Positions 44,601-55,657 of a stretch of 64,000 bases of DNA are shown one piece after another. The position numbers were made by a program, and so were the translations under genes. The notes beneath the pieces were generated by a model. It did not search any database, had not been told where the DNA came from, and saw only the letters and a program-made list of their open reading frames with translations. How positions within the stretch are numbered: the first letter of the stretch is position 1; every line of letters starts with the position of its first letter. Source of the stretch: Cliona cf. orientalis (Eukaryota; Porifera; Demospongiae; Clionaida; Clionaidae); assembly GCA_963930775.1 (NCBI GenBank), contig OZ005695.1, positions 7,006,001 through 7,070,000 on the forward strand, read 5' to 3'.

Positions 44601-47600
44601 CATGCATAAACTTCATGTACATATCTCGCTACTCTCATGACTCCTGCCTGTGATTGGTTGCATATTGATGAACAAAACATTTCTATGAACTTCAGCAACC
44701 ACCATTGGGCAGTATAAATGCATGTTCAATGTGCGGCGTCATACCAGTGCTAAGGACACAAATAATCAGCAGCCAAGCTCTCAGTTTGGCCATAGCATCA
44801 TCCTTGAGTATAGTCATAAAGCTTTATTTATCTCCTACATTGTTACAATGAGCTGGAGAACGGTGCAGTTATGGCCTTGAGCTCGAGCCATACTGCACTG
44901 TCACGATTTGACTGCGTTGATGATGACCCTTACCAATCACGGTACATGTAAGTGATCTACCACGTGGCATCTGAGCATGCGGTACATGTAAGTGGTCTAC
45001 CACGTGGCATCTGAGCATGGGCATTGAGTCATTGCTATGTATGCAAGATCACGCACAAATAAAGAAATGTATATATACTCCATTTCCGGTTTCTTGTGTA
45101 TTCGGGACTCGCTCAGGCTCGCCCCGAATAACTATATGAACTGCTATTATACCTCTTCAAAATCTTCAACAGAAGCTTTTTGGTTGTTCATAAGTTGCAT
45201 CTCCTTTTGCATGGTACCCATCTGATCCTTCAGGCCTCTGATGGTCTTCTGAAGCTCGTCCTTCTCCCGTTCTAGCAGTTCAATCTAAATAATAATAGCA
45301 TAACTGAGCGGTGGGTTCACTGTCCACCCTCCACATACGGTAGATATACTAATGAAAGGAAGTGTATTACCGGGGGGAGGAGGGGATAGGGAAAACCTCG
45401 TTGGGCAGGATAGTAAAGTTAATTATCATTTAAGGCTTATCTTAGGCTACAACATGCATGTACAATGTAGTCTCACAGGCCAGCCCCTTCACAAGAGAGG
45501 AAGGATCTGATCAACTTTACATTGTGATTAACATGAGCATATAATTATGCCACTATTTTCTTAGTGGCATTGACATACAGAAGAAGGAAGGTGCTAAGCC
45601 AATTACAATTCATACGAACACTAGTGTACAATGCATTATACACTGTAATTGTACATATTATAATATTATGTACTTTGCGATTGAGCTCTGTCTCCATTCT
45701 CTGACTGCTCTTTCTTTCATGTTCAAGATCCTCATCCTTCCACTGCAGTCTCTTTATGAGATGATTCCTCTCCTCTCTCGCTTCACTCAGTTCGTCCGTC
45801 TTCTTTGACAGCTCCTCATTCTTTGAGTCAATCGCCTCTCTCAGCCCTTTAACCTGTTATAGCGTGCAATGTCCAGCCTTTATAGAGGGGAGCTAAATTA
45901 AATGGTCTTTAGAATTAATGAAGGCAAACTACACTTCTAACTAGGGATAGGTACCCGACTCATAAAATTATGTTAAATCATTGGTGCATATAGCATGAAC
46001 ATAATATTATTGTACTTTATGATTTTTGTTAGGTAACATGCATACGGATTAAAATTTAATTTCAATGCTGCCCATCCCTACCTTAACTAAAATAGCTGCA
46101 TAGACCTCTCAACATGAATGGGAATTATTAAAAATTCTCAGAAGATGACTATAATTATACAATGCACTTGTACGACCTTGTGCATTCCACATCATCATCC
46201 TATACCTCAATCTGTAGTCCTTTAAGAACCTCTCTCATTTCTCTCATTTGACTGTCATCATGGCAGCCTGCCCCAAGTGATGCTGATGCCTCCTGTAACA
46301 AGAGGAATACCTTGATTTGTTTAATTATGTCATGCTACTACTGCCTATGAAGGAGCATGACGTGTAGTTTTATGTGCCATATTGAAATATAAATAATTCA
46401 TGTGCGCAACTGGGCATGGCTAGGCATGTATGTATATGTACACAATAGATGCATGGTTTCCCAATATGTATAACAGTAAAAACTTGTATTTCGATGGCTC
46501 CTGAACATACACGGATTTGGGGTAGTGTACCATGGGAAGCAGACATTCATGAAAAGTCCAAAACCATGAATAAAGCAGCCCAAATTCACCATAGTACATA
46601 GGTATCCTTAAGTGGTTTGCAGATGAAGTATCTGGTTGCTACTCACCTATACTTACGTAGCTTGTAGCAAGCAGAAAAGAAGTACGCTCTAAATTGGAAG
46701 GACTAAGATAATAATATATAGTAGTTTTATGGTATGACTATTGTAATTAATTGCCTGTACTTTTGATCAACTATCCGCCAAAAGTTTCACCACTCTATGA
46801 TGATCATAGACTTCTAGTAGCTTGCTTAAAGGCACTATGTCACAATATAAGCAGTGATTGTTACTAAATTTAGATCTAGTATACGGACTCGCGTTGTGAT
46901 AAATTGTGCACATACAAAAATATCGTTGCGCACTCCTCGTGGACTCCAAAACACCATCGAAGGACAAGGCAAGGACTTAGCTATACTCGTGGCGCTGCAA
47001 GAAGATTGGTATATACCCCTGTCTGTTTTTCGATCAACTCTCACTTGTTAAAGGTAATATAAAATCTAAATAATGACCGCCCACTCACTTGCAAATCTCG
47101 TTATGACAATAACTGAGATTAATAACACCCTGAGTACAGAATTATACAAAAAATGTACTTAACAACCAGCATCTACAGAGGGTGCATCACATGAATGTAA
47201 CTGCACAGCCACCTGACCCAGACGAAGTAAACCCTACTAATCTTCAACAGTATTTAATATACCTGATGTTCATAGGAGTCCATGCGAGATGCCTGAAAGT
47301 CAGTGAGGTGTGTTCCAACCAGGAGTTTCGCTCGATCTTTTTCAGAGCAGTCTGAAGCCTCAGAGCATTGGTGCTCCAGTATCAGTCGCTCTTCTGAGTA
47401 GGGAACACCTGCCTCAGCAGTAGCCTCATCAGTGCCGTCATTACCTCCGACTTCCCTTGCTGGGAATCCAGGCTGCCAGGGAGTGGGATGGGAGCATTAA
47501 ATTAATGATTATTTATAATATCATGCGTGCTCATGGGTCATCTGGGTGGTATCTCAGTGATCTATGAAGATACACTGAATATGACCGAGTCATCGAGCCA

Positions 47601-47708
47601 TATTTGATAATTCACAGGTTTATTTCCCACTATCTAATTCTAAACACCCAGGACAAGAACGATTGCATTTAGACTACTCACCAGGCTTTGGTCACCACCA
47701 GTAGCCAT
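41660..47708 (-). CDS. Coiled-coil protein, 8 exons, about 318 residues
   Basis: Exons read on the minus strand with GT-AG borders and consistent phase: 47,682-47,708; 47,263-47,472; 46,206-46,292; 45,674-45,853; 45,153-45,284; 42,481-42,531; 41,885-41,960; 41,660-41,853. The ATG at 47,708 gives MATGGDQSL. Residues about 10-79 are acidic and low-complexity. Residues 80-250 are charged heptad-rich coiled coil (SKNEELSKKTDELSEAREER; LEREKDELQKTIRGLKDQM). The last exon is polar and Asn/His/Gly-rich and stops at 41,660. The first seven junctions are phase 0, or phase 1 at the last. There is no signal peptide or membrane span, so it is cytoplasmic or nuclear, probably a scaffold or cytoskeletal partner. 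I do not recognise the family. An exon could be missing in the 2.6-kb intron 5. Confidence 0.75.
42572..42689 (+). other. Possible plus-strand exon inside intron 5 of the coiled-coil gene
   Basis: An ATG at 42,572 opens 39 codons (MYKYREKGPIGGAPYIGPRL, then RDGLIFEVSLWQLDTKEYP) ending exactly at a consensus CAG/GTAAAC donor. The composition is protein-like, but no downstream acceptor exon was identified. It could be a first exon of a nested gene, a transposon remnant or chance. Confidence 0.25.
42829..43325. mobile_element. MITE of R3-like type, copy 2
   Basis: Ends TATACCATGTATGGCGGGAA and (reverse complement) TATACTGTATGGCCGGAAAT, followed by 'ttttcgaggga' and 'ttcaagggag', form imperfect terminal inverted repeats ~490 bp apart. 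A TA target fits. It is non-coding and lies in intron 5 of the coiled-coil gene. Confidence 0.65.
44095..44260. repeat. Short tandem repeat (~55-60 bp, 3 copies)
   Basis: 'gtaccagcg(t/g)..gagtcc' followed by 'aactggc' recurs at about 44,101, 44,156 and 44,205, with 'ccagcgtgggagtcc' exact in the last two. It is moderately GC-rich in an AT-rich intron, and its function is unknown. Confidence 0.55.
44523..44549. promoter_or_regulatory. Palindrome with an NRF1-like core and CRE-like half-sites
   Basis: Arms TGACGTATG and CATACGTCA are perfect inverted repeats around CGCATGCGC, and the middle contains GCGCATGCGC, the NRF1 consensus. Another TACGTC half-site follows at about 44,566. A TATA-like 'agtataaatgc' lies at 44,711. 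This may be the promoter of an unrecognised plus-strand unit or of an old repeat. Confidence 0.35.
44938..45026. repeat. 43-bp direct duplication
   Basis: 'cggtacatgtaagtgatcta' plus 'ccacgtggcatctgagcatg' is repeated once immediately downstream with a single base change (gtgatct to gtggtct). It is a small local tandem duplication in intron 5 of the coiled-coil gene. Confidence 0.8.
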
Positions 47709-48856
47709 AGTTGTAGTTCTAGGGTAAGAAGGCAAGGTTCAACTTCGGTAGAGGTCATAGGGTGGGGAATTCCCCTGGTCTCGTTGCACCGTACTATAGT
47801 GTTTTAGAGTCTGTCCACCCTGTGCGGTACCGTTATTACCCCGCGCGCATGCGCAAGGGGTAAAGAGCACAAAAATCGCCATATCTCGAGATTTATACGT
47901 CTAAGCGACTCGTAAGCACAACAGATCAATCGAATTTGGCGAAAAACTGGCTTCAGTGTGCGTCAAATCGATGGACACGGTCCATGGGCGTCATAAATAG
48001 TGCCTTTTCGTTAGCTAACGTAGCCACGCCTATCGACAGTGCCTACAATGCATAATGGATGCCCATTGTGTTGTCTGCTCATGCGCACAACTAAGTATAT
48101 AGCCAAGACCAAGAATAATAATAATATTATTATGACTGGTAAAGATCGTCGAAATTAATACTTGAAATCTATATAGATCTATACTCCATCCGAATCCGCT
48201 GACGGAGCTGAAATCTGCAGCCTTATGGAACCAAAACATAATGTAAGACGGCTATAAGCTTACTATTACAACAGACTATTGGACGTATCAGTTCATATCT
48301 CCTAGTAGTCTAGATCTAGTACAGAGAGAGTGTTTTTTTTCACCGGTACCGGGACCTCCGGTAGCTATGACATTATGACAATTAAGCATTTCCACTAATT
48401 TTCTGAAGGTCACAAAATTATAGCCATGCACACAAAGCAATTCTATAGATTGCGCAATGTGCGCGTGGGGTATGTGCTCTGCAGAGCTCTAGTTAAATTT
48501 AGTATGTGTGATTATTTTTATCACTCCCGATCATCATGCAACAATGATGCTCTTCAGTACTCAATTATAGCTAGCTATAGGATTCTAGATAAATGAACTG
48601 AACCGGATATAGAGTAGCTAGCATACTCAGTATGTGCAGGGAACAGTTCGAACAATCATGATTAAGTTGCATGAAAAGAACATTAATATTATGCTGATTC
48701 CTGTTTGGAATGGTGCTGGCTAGTATCCTGGACCAATGTAATAAATATTAATTAGGTTTCGATCAAGTTAACAAACATCATTTAGTAGCATGAAATTATA
48801 ATATAAACGATAAAAAACCCAGTCAACTGTAATAATTGTTATTATATCACACACTC
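47709..48856. other. Spacer and upstream region of the coiled-coil gene
   Basis: About 1.15 kb between the coiled-coil gene start and the subtilase stop. It holds a reversed copy of dispersed repeat R1 (about 47,836-48,010) that brings a GCGCATGCGC (NRF1-like) core at about 47,846-47,855, and an R1-type end at 48,455-48,495. No further gene is seen. Confidence 0.55.
47836..48010 (-). repeat. Dispersed repeat R1, inverted copy
   Basis: In reverse complement, 'ccagtttttcgcc', 'gttgtgcttac', 'ctcgagatatggcgatttttg' and 'ctttacccc' match 49,582-49,705 in order. 'gcgcgtggggtatgtgctct' followed by 'gcagagctctagtt' at about 48,468-48,493 matches the other end of R1 (49,318-49,346, reversed). The full copy may therefore span about 47,836-48,495 with an insertion. 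Confidence 0.65.
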
Positions 48857-51800
48857 TTAAGCAGCACAGTTCTTGAAGAGCAGTAGGTTAGGGGTGTCTG
48901 GATCAGTAATACCCTCAATCTTGTCAGAAGTAGCACTACAATGGCGTACAATGTCATTTTGATGACACTTAACGGTCGGATAATAATATTCTATTTCTTA
49001 CGTGTTAATAATCTCCCGCTTCAGTTCAGTTGGAGTGTAGTCCTTTGTACTGAGAAGCTTAGCCATCACACCAACCTACGACACAATAATGAGACTATAG
49101 GTACTAGTCTTAATTAAAGATGCACAATAGATTTGGGATTCAGAAGGGATCATACAATCACTAAAGTATTCATGCATTGTCAAGTCATGCTGTGATCGAG
49201 CTACGTCTCCATTGAATTTATGCTGTGCAGAAAATAATATTAATAATGCATGAATGCAAAATTGTATCCATTACTGCACAGATGATCAATATTCAAGCTA
49301 GAATCATAATAATAACTAGAGCTCTGTAGAGCACATACCCCGCGCGCTCTGTAGCCACTATAGCGTACGTAGTATTGCAACACTCTGAGGCATATATGTA
49401 GCTGTTTTCATGACGTGACGACCCTTTCCAACAGCGTGCTTGAGCATGCGCAATTGCATCCGCATTTTATTATGCTAAAAGAGTGGGTGTGGTCGATAAA
49501 CCACAGGCATGCTGAACAGAAATGCACAATTTATAGCACTAGTAAGCCTTTTTGAGAAATTCGAAGCGCGTACAAACCAGTTTTTCACCGATATCTACCG
49601 ATGGGTTGTGCTTATAGCACACACAGACACCTAGAACTCGAGATCTGGCGATTTTCGTGCCGACAACAGACGGACAAACCGATTGCTTTACCCCTTGCGG
49701 GGTAATTATTATTATTATGCTTACCACATGTGGTGCAGCCATTGACGTGCCTGAAATTGTGTTAGTGGCATCAGGGCTTCCCTTCCAGGGAGCCTTCACA
49801 TTCACACCCTGTATCAAGAGTACATCTATTATATTGATTATTAGCCTAGGAACACGATGGCTATAGATTGAGCCTAAGAGCTACTAGTCCATGCATGCAT
49901 GGGGTCTTTCTTTCAATACTATTAACCTTCAGTGTATGCTGGGAGACTTCTTGGAGTGAGATTACGTCTATAAACATGCACTGGCCAGTGTAACTATAAT
50001 CTTCCTCACCGGTGCAAAGACGTCCACACATTCACCTTGGTTACTGAATGATGCTTTCTTGTCATCAATATCTGTTGCACCAACAGTAACACTGCACACA
50101 CAAATTAAAAGTGAAATTGAAATCACCACGATGTGCCTTATTCAACCTTTGACTTACCAATGCAGAGCACTGGCTGGTGACTTGTTGCAGGCACTGCCAT
50201 AGTCATTTCCTGCTGAGACACCAAAGTTAACTCCCTTGTCAACAGCAGCATTGACGGCATCGTTGATGGCCTCATCAGTTCTTGTACCCAGGGACATGCT
50301 GTATAATGAGTATTATTGCTATTCGTTATTCCTGTGGCTACCACACTGCTAACGTCATCTGTTATGAATACATACACTCATGCACACACATAATATTATA
50401 CCGATTATTATGCACACACACATTATTATGATAATGCATAGCCTCATTCTCAGCTAGGCTCTCCCTTAGGGGTAGGTAAATTATGCCGGCATAATTTTGA
50501 GCATAATAGGTGTGTGTAAGCATTTGAGAATTATGCTAGCATTATAGGCATCAACTGGCATAATTTGAGAATTTTAGGGCACACAGTTGCAGGTAGCTGT
50601 TCAACACAAGCAAATTGACCTTGATCATAATACCTGGAATACATAATTATTGTGGACTAGTAAAGGGTTGATCAATCAGCTGGTGCCCACTTTTGAATCC
50701 GAGCACATGTAAAACTAAAATTGCTACACTCGATGATAGTGTAACCAAGTCTCCTTATGTCTCATATATATCAGTTTATGTAGTCAGTACAACTTGAGCA
50801 TAATGGGTAATGTACTGGGAATTATAAGTGCACTTCTTGAGCATTATAAGGGAATTTTTGAGCATTTGAGAATAGCATTATAGGCCAAAAAATTAGCATA
50901 ATTTACCTACCCCTACTCTCCCTTTCCTTTTTGCTCAAAACACATAAATTTTGCTTTCATGTTTAATGTTTCCCTTAATAATTATTATAAAACTGAGAGG
51001 AGTGGACTTGAGCCTGAAAATGAGGCCATGCACGCACACAATCATACATGCATGCACACAATAAGTTGCTTACTTGGCGACAGATTTCTTCCCGTTAGAG
51101 TGCTGGTTAGCCACCCAGTCAATTCCTGCAATTATCCCGCTATATATGCAAATTTATGGCATAATGATAACTGGTATCTGAAAGGCACAGTTAAGTATTA
51201 CGCTGATGATCCACTTCCAGAATCAGTTAATACTTTAACGGCAATCGCTGTGGCCTTTTTGGCAAGTCCATATTCGTCCCCCAGTATGGTTCCTGTGGAT
51301 TGATCAGATGAGTACCTCTTATAATGCAATTAGCCATAATCAGTAGCACACTGCAGGTGTTAATTACCAGCAACATGAGTGCCATGTCCATAACCATCAG
51401 TTTGAGGATCTTCAGGATTAAAGACATCGTAACCATACCTGGCACGCCCAGAGAAATCACTGTGCTCAATGTAGATACCACTGCATGGTTGATAAGATCA
51501 GTTGATTTGATGATAGATCACTTAGCATTGTACTCTAGATCAATGGCAACTTATCATGCAGTCTACTCACATAGTTCTCACTAATAATGGTAAGGACTAC
51601 AATAAGGGTGTGAGTACTATAGAGTAGCTAGTAGCTATCTCAGCACGATAGTGCACCTGTCAACAGGATGCCCCTCTATCCTCCTCCCACATGAAACCAA
51701 GGGGTACCAAGGGGTCTTTACAGAATAAGCAGGACCTAGGGTGGGGCATTTGACTTTTCTGTACACATTGATATGAACTAGAGGGTGTGGCCTGTGAGAC

Positions 51801-53780
51801 TACGATTGCCACATCACAATAGATGTAGCATGAATGCAATCGAAGCCCCCTATGTTCCCCTAGGATATTATACTGGATGCTAAATAGGGAATTTGACTTC
51901 AAAGGTTGCTCTGACCCTGGGGTGATCATTGTCAAATCCCCTAGTGTGCCCCTATTTGGAGTGGGAGGGAGATACTGGGGTATAGACGACTTAAGGCGTG
52001 AACGTTTATCTCATTAAAAGGTATGAATCGCACTATATCACACGTATGCATGCGCCCACTGGTGGTCAAAATACACTATGGGTATGGGAAGAAATGCTCT
52101 AAAACACTTATAAAAATTTAATAGCAAGGACTCTTGCCATTCATCTATTGCTACAATTATGGATACTTTAGTGGCCGATCTTACTGCACTCAGGCTCTAG
52201 AGTGCTGCTCGATTTTTATCGTGTTGTAGCAACTGAGAGTATTTCTATTCCCATATACGACTACGGTATAGCACTTAAATTTCGTGGGACTTAATTTTCG
52301 CTGTTTTCGCGGATACAACGGCTTCCGCGAAAATTATTCAACGAAAATTTTCCAATGCCCACGAGCGCGCGCCCATACCAGGCCAGAACCGCGAAATTTA
52401 TTCAACGAAAAGCTTGTAGAGAGCTATCCATGAAATTTAAGTTCTGCGAAATTAAGGCGTTATACGATAATACATTTGAGGCAGGAGCAAAGGTGCGAGT
52501 CGCGCCTGGTCACACCTCCTGGTGGTCATCTAATCGGCTAAATATTCACACCTTAAGTCGTCTATACTGTTCAATACAATACAAATATTATGATTTTCTG
52601 TTGTATTTCTTACATACGTGTCAATGATATAAGCATCCACCCCTTCTCCAGAGCCATCTATATTATTATGCACACACACACAAAAATAATAATATCACTG
52701 GATTCTATGACAACTTCATACAAAGCACTCACCTAAATCATAGACGTAGTCTTTAATGGTCGGCTTTTCCCTGGTGGTTGTCCTGACAAGACCCCACTCA
52801 GCATCTGGTTGATTTGTACACTCTTCGTCTAGCTGAACAACCTGTAAAAAATTTTATGAAGGGCTAACTTACTTCGATGATGGAGTTAACGGTATAACGT
52901 TGAGACGAGCATGTGACTGTACCTGGCTTCTCTGAATGTAAGCAACATCAGCCATTGAAAGAATCATCTCTAGCTCTCTGTAATGGTGTAATATTTTGAA
53001 TGCATACATATGTAAGCAGCTAGTGCTGTGTGTGTGTTTGTGACATTATATGACAAGTACTATATTAATTTAATTTATTATTATTATTAAATTAAAATTA
53101 ATATGTGTATGTGTGCATGTGTGTGCATGCGTACGCACACACATGCATGGCATATATTATATTAGATTATAGGTGTGTGTGTGTGTGTGGCAATAGATGA
53201 CTCACTGAGCGCTGAGTAGTGCTGCATATCCCATGAACTCCTTGCCGATGTGGTACACATACTCAATCTTGGACTGAGTCCCATTCAACATACTCTGTAC
53301 CTTGCTTCTGTGCAACTCAGCTATCAGTATGGGAACACATGTTCTGTTATAGGTTACTATGGTCGTCATTCCGTAAAATTAGTTACCTTGGTCAATTGTC
53401 ACTTCATCCCTGAAAACAACAATGTACTCTCCCTCAATGGCAACAGGGGAATCAGCAGCAAGCAGGGGGGCTGTGTATTGATCAATAGTTCATAAAATCT
53501 ATAAGCACTAGGTGTACTGAACATCAATCTCAGATACATGTATATATTATTACAACATAATAAGGAGGCACTACCATTGTATACAGTAACAGTATGCTAT
53601 TATTACATAGCATAGCATGCATGGTAGCACATTATTATGTTATGCAGCTCAGGGGCAATAGTACCGTAAACTGAAAGTTTGATGTCATCTCATAAAGATA
53701 TAGCTCTCCTTACCTCTTCTGTGTGGTGCAGTCAGGCCAGCAGATACCCAGGACAAGAGAAGAACAATCAGCAGCTTCAT
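48857..53780 (-). CDS. Secreted proteinase K-like subtilase (S8), 14 exons
   Basis: Exons: 53,714-53,780; 53,387-53,470; 53,206-53,320; 52,923-52,977; 52,733-52,841; 52,618-52,657; 51,368-51,480; 51,202-51,292; 51,074-51,139; 50,158-50,298; 50,010-50,091; 49,725-49,808; 49,002-49,075; 48,857-48,935. They total 1,200 nt, 399 residues, all GT-AG with matching phase. Residues 1-18 are a signal peptide (MKLLIVLLLSWVSAGLTA). An inhibitor-I9 propeptide follows (EYIVVFRDEVTIDQ; VEYVYHIG-like core), then the S8 catalytic domain from about WGLVRT: Asp156 (DAYIIDTG), His189 (GHGTHVAG), oxyanion Asn278 (SAGND), Ser343 (SGTSMAAPHV). All catalytic residues are present and length fits proteinase K/aqualysin types. 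It is predicted to be a secreted endopeptidase, made as a zymogen. Introns contain several MITEs. Function in the animal (digestion, matrix or defence) is inference. Confidence 0.92.
49318..49705 (+). repeat. Dispersed repeat R1, best copy
   Basis: It begins 'actagagctctgtagagcac' then 'ataccccgcgcg', and ends 'tgctttaccccttgcggggt'. It lies in intron 12 of the subtilase, and its right end abuts the exon-12 donor region. Matching pieces occur at 47,836-48,495 (inverted) and 8,636-8,885. The ends share short GGGGTA/TACCCC inverted motifs, so it may be a TIR element, but no target duplication was confirmed. Confidence 0.65.
50467..50915. mobile_element. hAT-like MITE, 449 bp
   Basis: Terminal inverted repeats TAGGGGTAGGTAAATTATG are perfect on both sides. 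The 8-bp target duplication CTCTCCCT is exact (50,459-50,466 and 50,916-50,923). TAGGG-type ends plus 8-bp duplications are hallmarks of hAT elements. Internally it is rich in 'gcataatttgagaatt'-like repeats. It has no coding capacity and is inserted in intron 9 of the subtilase. Confidence 0.88.
52264..52467. mobile_element. MITE of R3-like type, copy 3
   Basis: Left end CGGTATAGCACTTAAATTTC and right end (reverse complement TCGTATAACGCCTTAATTTC), flanked by TA (52,262-52,263; 52,468-52,469). It is 204 bp with 'ttttcgcggat'/'ccgcgaaaatt' internal inverted motifs. It lies in intron 6 of the subtilase. Confidence 0.75.
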
Positions 53781-54019
53781 GTTTGACTCTCTAGTCTACA
53801 ATAGAAAATTTCTCACCAGGGCTATAATGAATCACATGACCAGCTTGGATGACTACAAGTCTACAGCTTGCACCGTCTGTGGAGCAGGGTGGGTGGGGCT
53901 CATGAATAATCTTTATCACACACTGACATTCCATTGTAACAGTCAATAGCTACGTATGAAATGGTATGCATAATAATAATATTATTGCATTGTGTACCCT
54001 TCCATAACTTTTTCACTAA

Positions 54020-55086
54020 GGGGCCTTGTCCAAAGTCCTTGTGGAAAAATTAACGTCATTATGACGTTAACATTTTACCTCCTTCCCCCCCCCCCTCTTA
54101 ACGTCACAGCAATCCAGCATAGATTCAATACTGAAACTCTGATTCTGCTCCATTTAGCCTACACAGTCGATATTCACTTGTACAGTGGAACTTCTCATAA
54201 CGGACCCTCCCAGGAGCGACCACCCACTATATAACGGACAACCGCTATGGAACGGATTGAATTTGCCATAGACTTAGTACATTACGAACCTCCGAGGAGC
54301 GGACAACCTCTCAATTCTCTATAACGGACGGATTGTCATGATTGTTCGGACCCGATTGAACATCTCAGTATAATTTTACTTCTAAATAGCGGACGGCCAG
54401 GAAGCCACACCCCTTTTGCGGCCAGTGATGTAATCACGATAGCCTAGCCAGGCCCTTCCCCCTTTGTAGGAGGGGTGCTATCTTGAAGGTGGATCTGGGG
54501 CAAGACTAATGCATCAATGCATGATACAATTCAAGTGTATACACAGTACTTAAATTGAAGTAGACTCAAATCCAGCTCATATCCTGCTTTCCTGTTGATT
54601 CTTTCTCCAGTCACCTCTGCAAACGCTAACTAGCTATATAGCTATCGTAATGTGTAGACTATATTATATTAGTATGTAAATTGTCTCCGCTTCTATAAAG
54701 GGACAACCTCCATATAAAGGACAAAAGGCCTGCTCCCAAGGTGTCCGTTATTCGGAAGTTCTACTGTATTCTACAGTGCTAGCTATGTCTTCATGGATTC
54801 ATTGCATACCTGTGCTTCTTTAACAGTTTCTTCCTTGCCTGTAGCTACATGCACACTTTCAGCTAGGTAGTGCTTGATACAGCTGTCACAAAAATGCAAA
54901 TTTTGACACTGATGGAGGTGTGTCCAGACTTGTTCAACCACAAGAATGCATAATCACAACTAAAGAAAAAATCTGCTGACAATGCAGTTGTAAAACGTCA
55001 TGGACCAAGACCCCCTCCCCCCCCCCCCCCCCCCCCAACGTCATAATGACGTTAATTTTTCCACAATGACTTTTGGACAAGCCCCC
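54020..55086. mobile_element. PIF/Harbinger-like MITE carrying a nested pogo-like MITE
   Basis: Left end GGGGCCTTGTCCAAAGTCCT and right end (reverse complement GGGGGCTTGTCCAAAAGTCA), with TAA flanks at 54,017-54,019 and 55,087-55,089. A 3-bp TWA target and GGGSC-type ends fit PIF/Harbinger. Just inside each end is the 21-bp palindrome TTAACGTCAT-T-ATGACGTTAA (its A-centred reverse complement at the right end) and a poly-C run (54,085-54,094; 55,012-55,036). The net element is ~480 bp after removing the nested copy at 54,183-54,766. Confidence 0.75.
54183..54766 (-). mobile_element. Pogo/Tigger-like MITE, copy 2 (inverted)
   Basis: Same element as 15,119-15,680 in the opposite orientation; ends CAGTGGAACTTCTCATAACG and ..TTCGGAAGTTCTACTG, TA on both sides (54,181-54,182; 54,767-54,768). 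The interiors align over the whole length ('aacggattgaatttgccata', 'gcccttccccctttgtagga'). It is inserted inside the Harbinger-like MITE, so it is the younger of the two. Confidence 0.88.
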
Positions 55087-55089
55087 TAA

Positions 55090-55657
55090 GATTAAATTTC
55101 TGTCACAGCATTTGTGACTATAAAGTTAATACACATTAACTGTACACTTTCGTTTGATTTGAATAGATAACAGACATTGTAGTTAACAAAATGAAATCTG
55201 ATATTAAACCACTATGCTTGCAAACCTAAACTGTGCCAGTTTAATGTGGTGCCACCATCAAATAATATCAGTTGCTTAATTATAAACATCAGTCTGAAAC
55301 TCAAAGTATAGCTACTGTAACAGCGGAGACCTACAATTCCTAGAATCAATTGCAAATCAAAGGTAGTTACATTATAACAAACAAGTATGCACGTTGTACT
55401 ATAATAATAATATTATACATGCATCATGAATGGCCATCTGGATAGTGTCCACAACAAAGAATAGATTACAATAACTTGGGAATGTAATAAAGAACAAGTG
55501 ACAATGATGATTAAGCTTCTGTAGCCATTATTATTATAAACATAGTATACATGCATGTCTATAATTCCAGTCAATCACATTATTGATTATCATGTAGCTC
55601 AATAAAATTACATAGCTAGCAGTCAACGTTTGGATTTCAGGCTTCTTTAGTGCATTA
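55090..55657. other. Spacer between Harbinger-like MITE and amine oxidase gene
   Basis: AT-rich sequence downstream of the amine oxidase stop. Several aataaa/attaat stretches could hold its 3' end. I see no gene or repeat. Confidence 0.5.

Noticed and set aside
43631-44850. Possible LTR-like remnants (TGTGACGACCC.. near 43,632; TGTGACG..GTTACA about 44,521-44,848 with a TATA-like box)
   Set aside because: No paired repeat, no target duplication and no recognisable internal region; too weak to annotate as an LTR fossil.
46767-47051. Overlapping short ORFs on both strands in intron 2 of the coiled-coil gene
   Set aside because: No splice-consistent exon and no family motif; likely chance.
51650-51980. 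Possible transposon in intron 6 of the subtilase (GC-richer strip)
   Set aside because: No inverted ends, target duplication or second copy found in the window.
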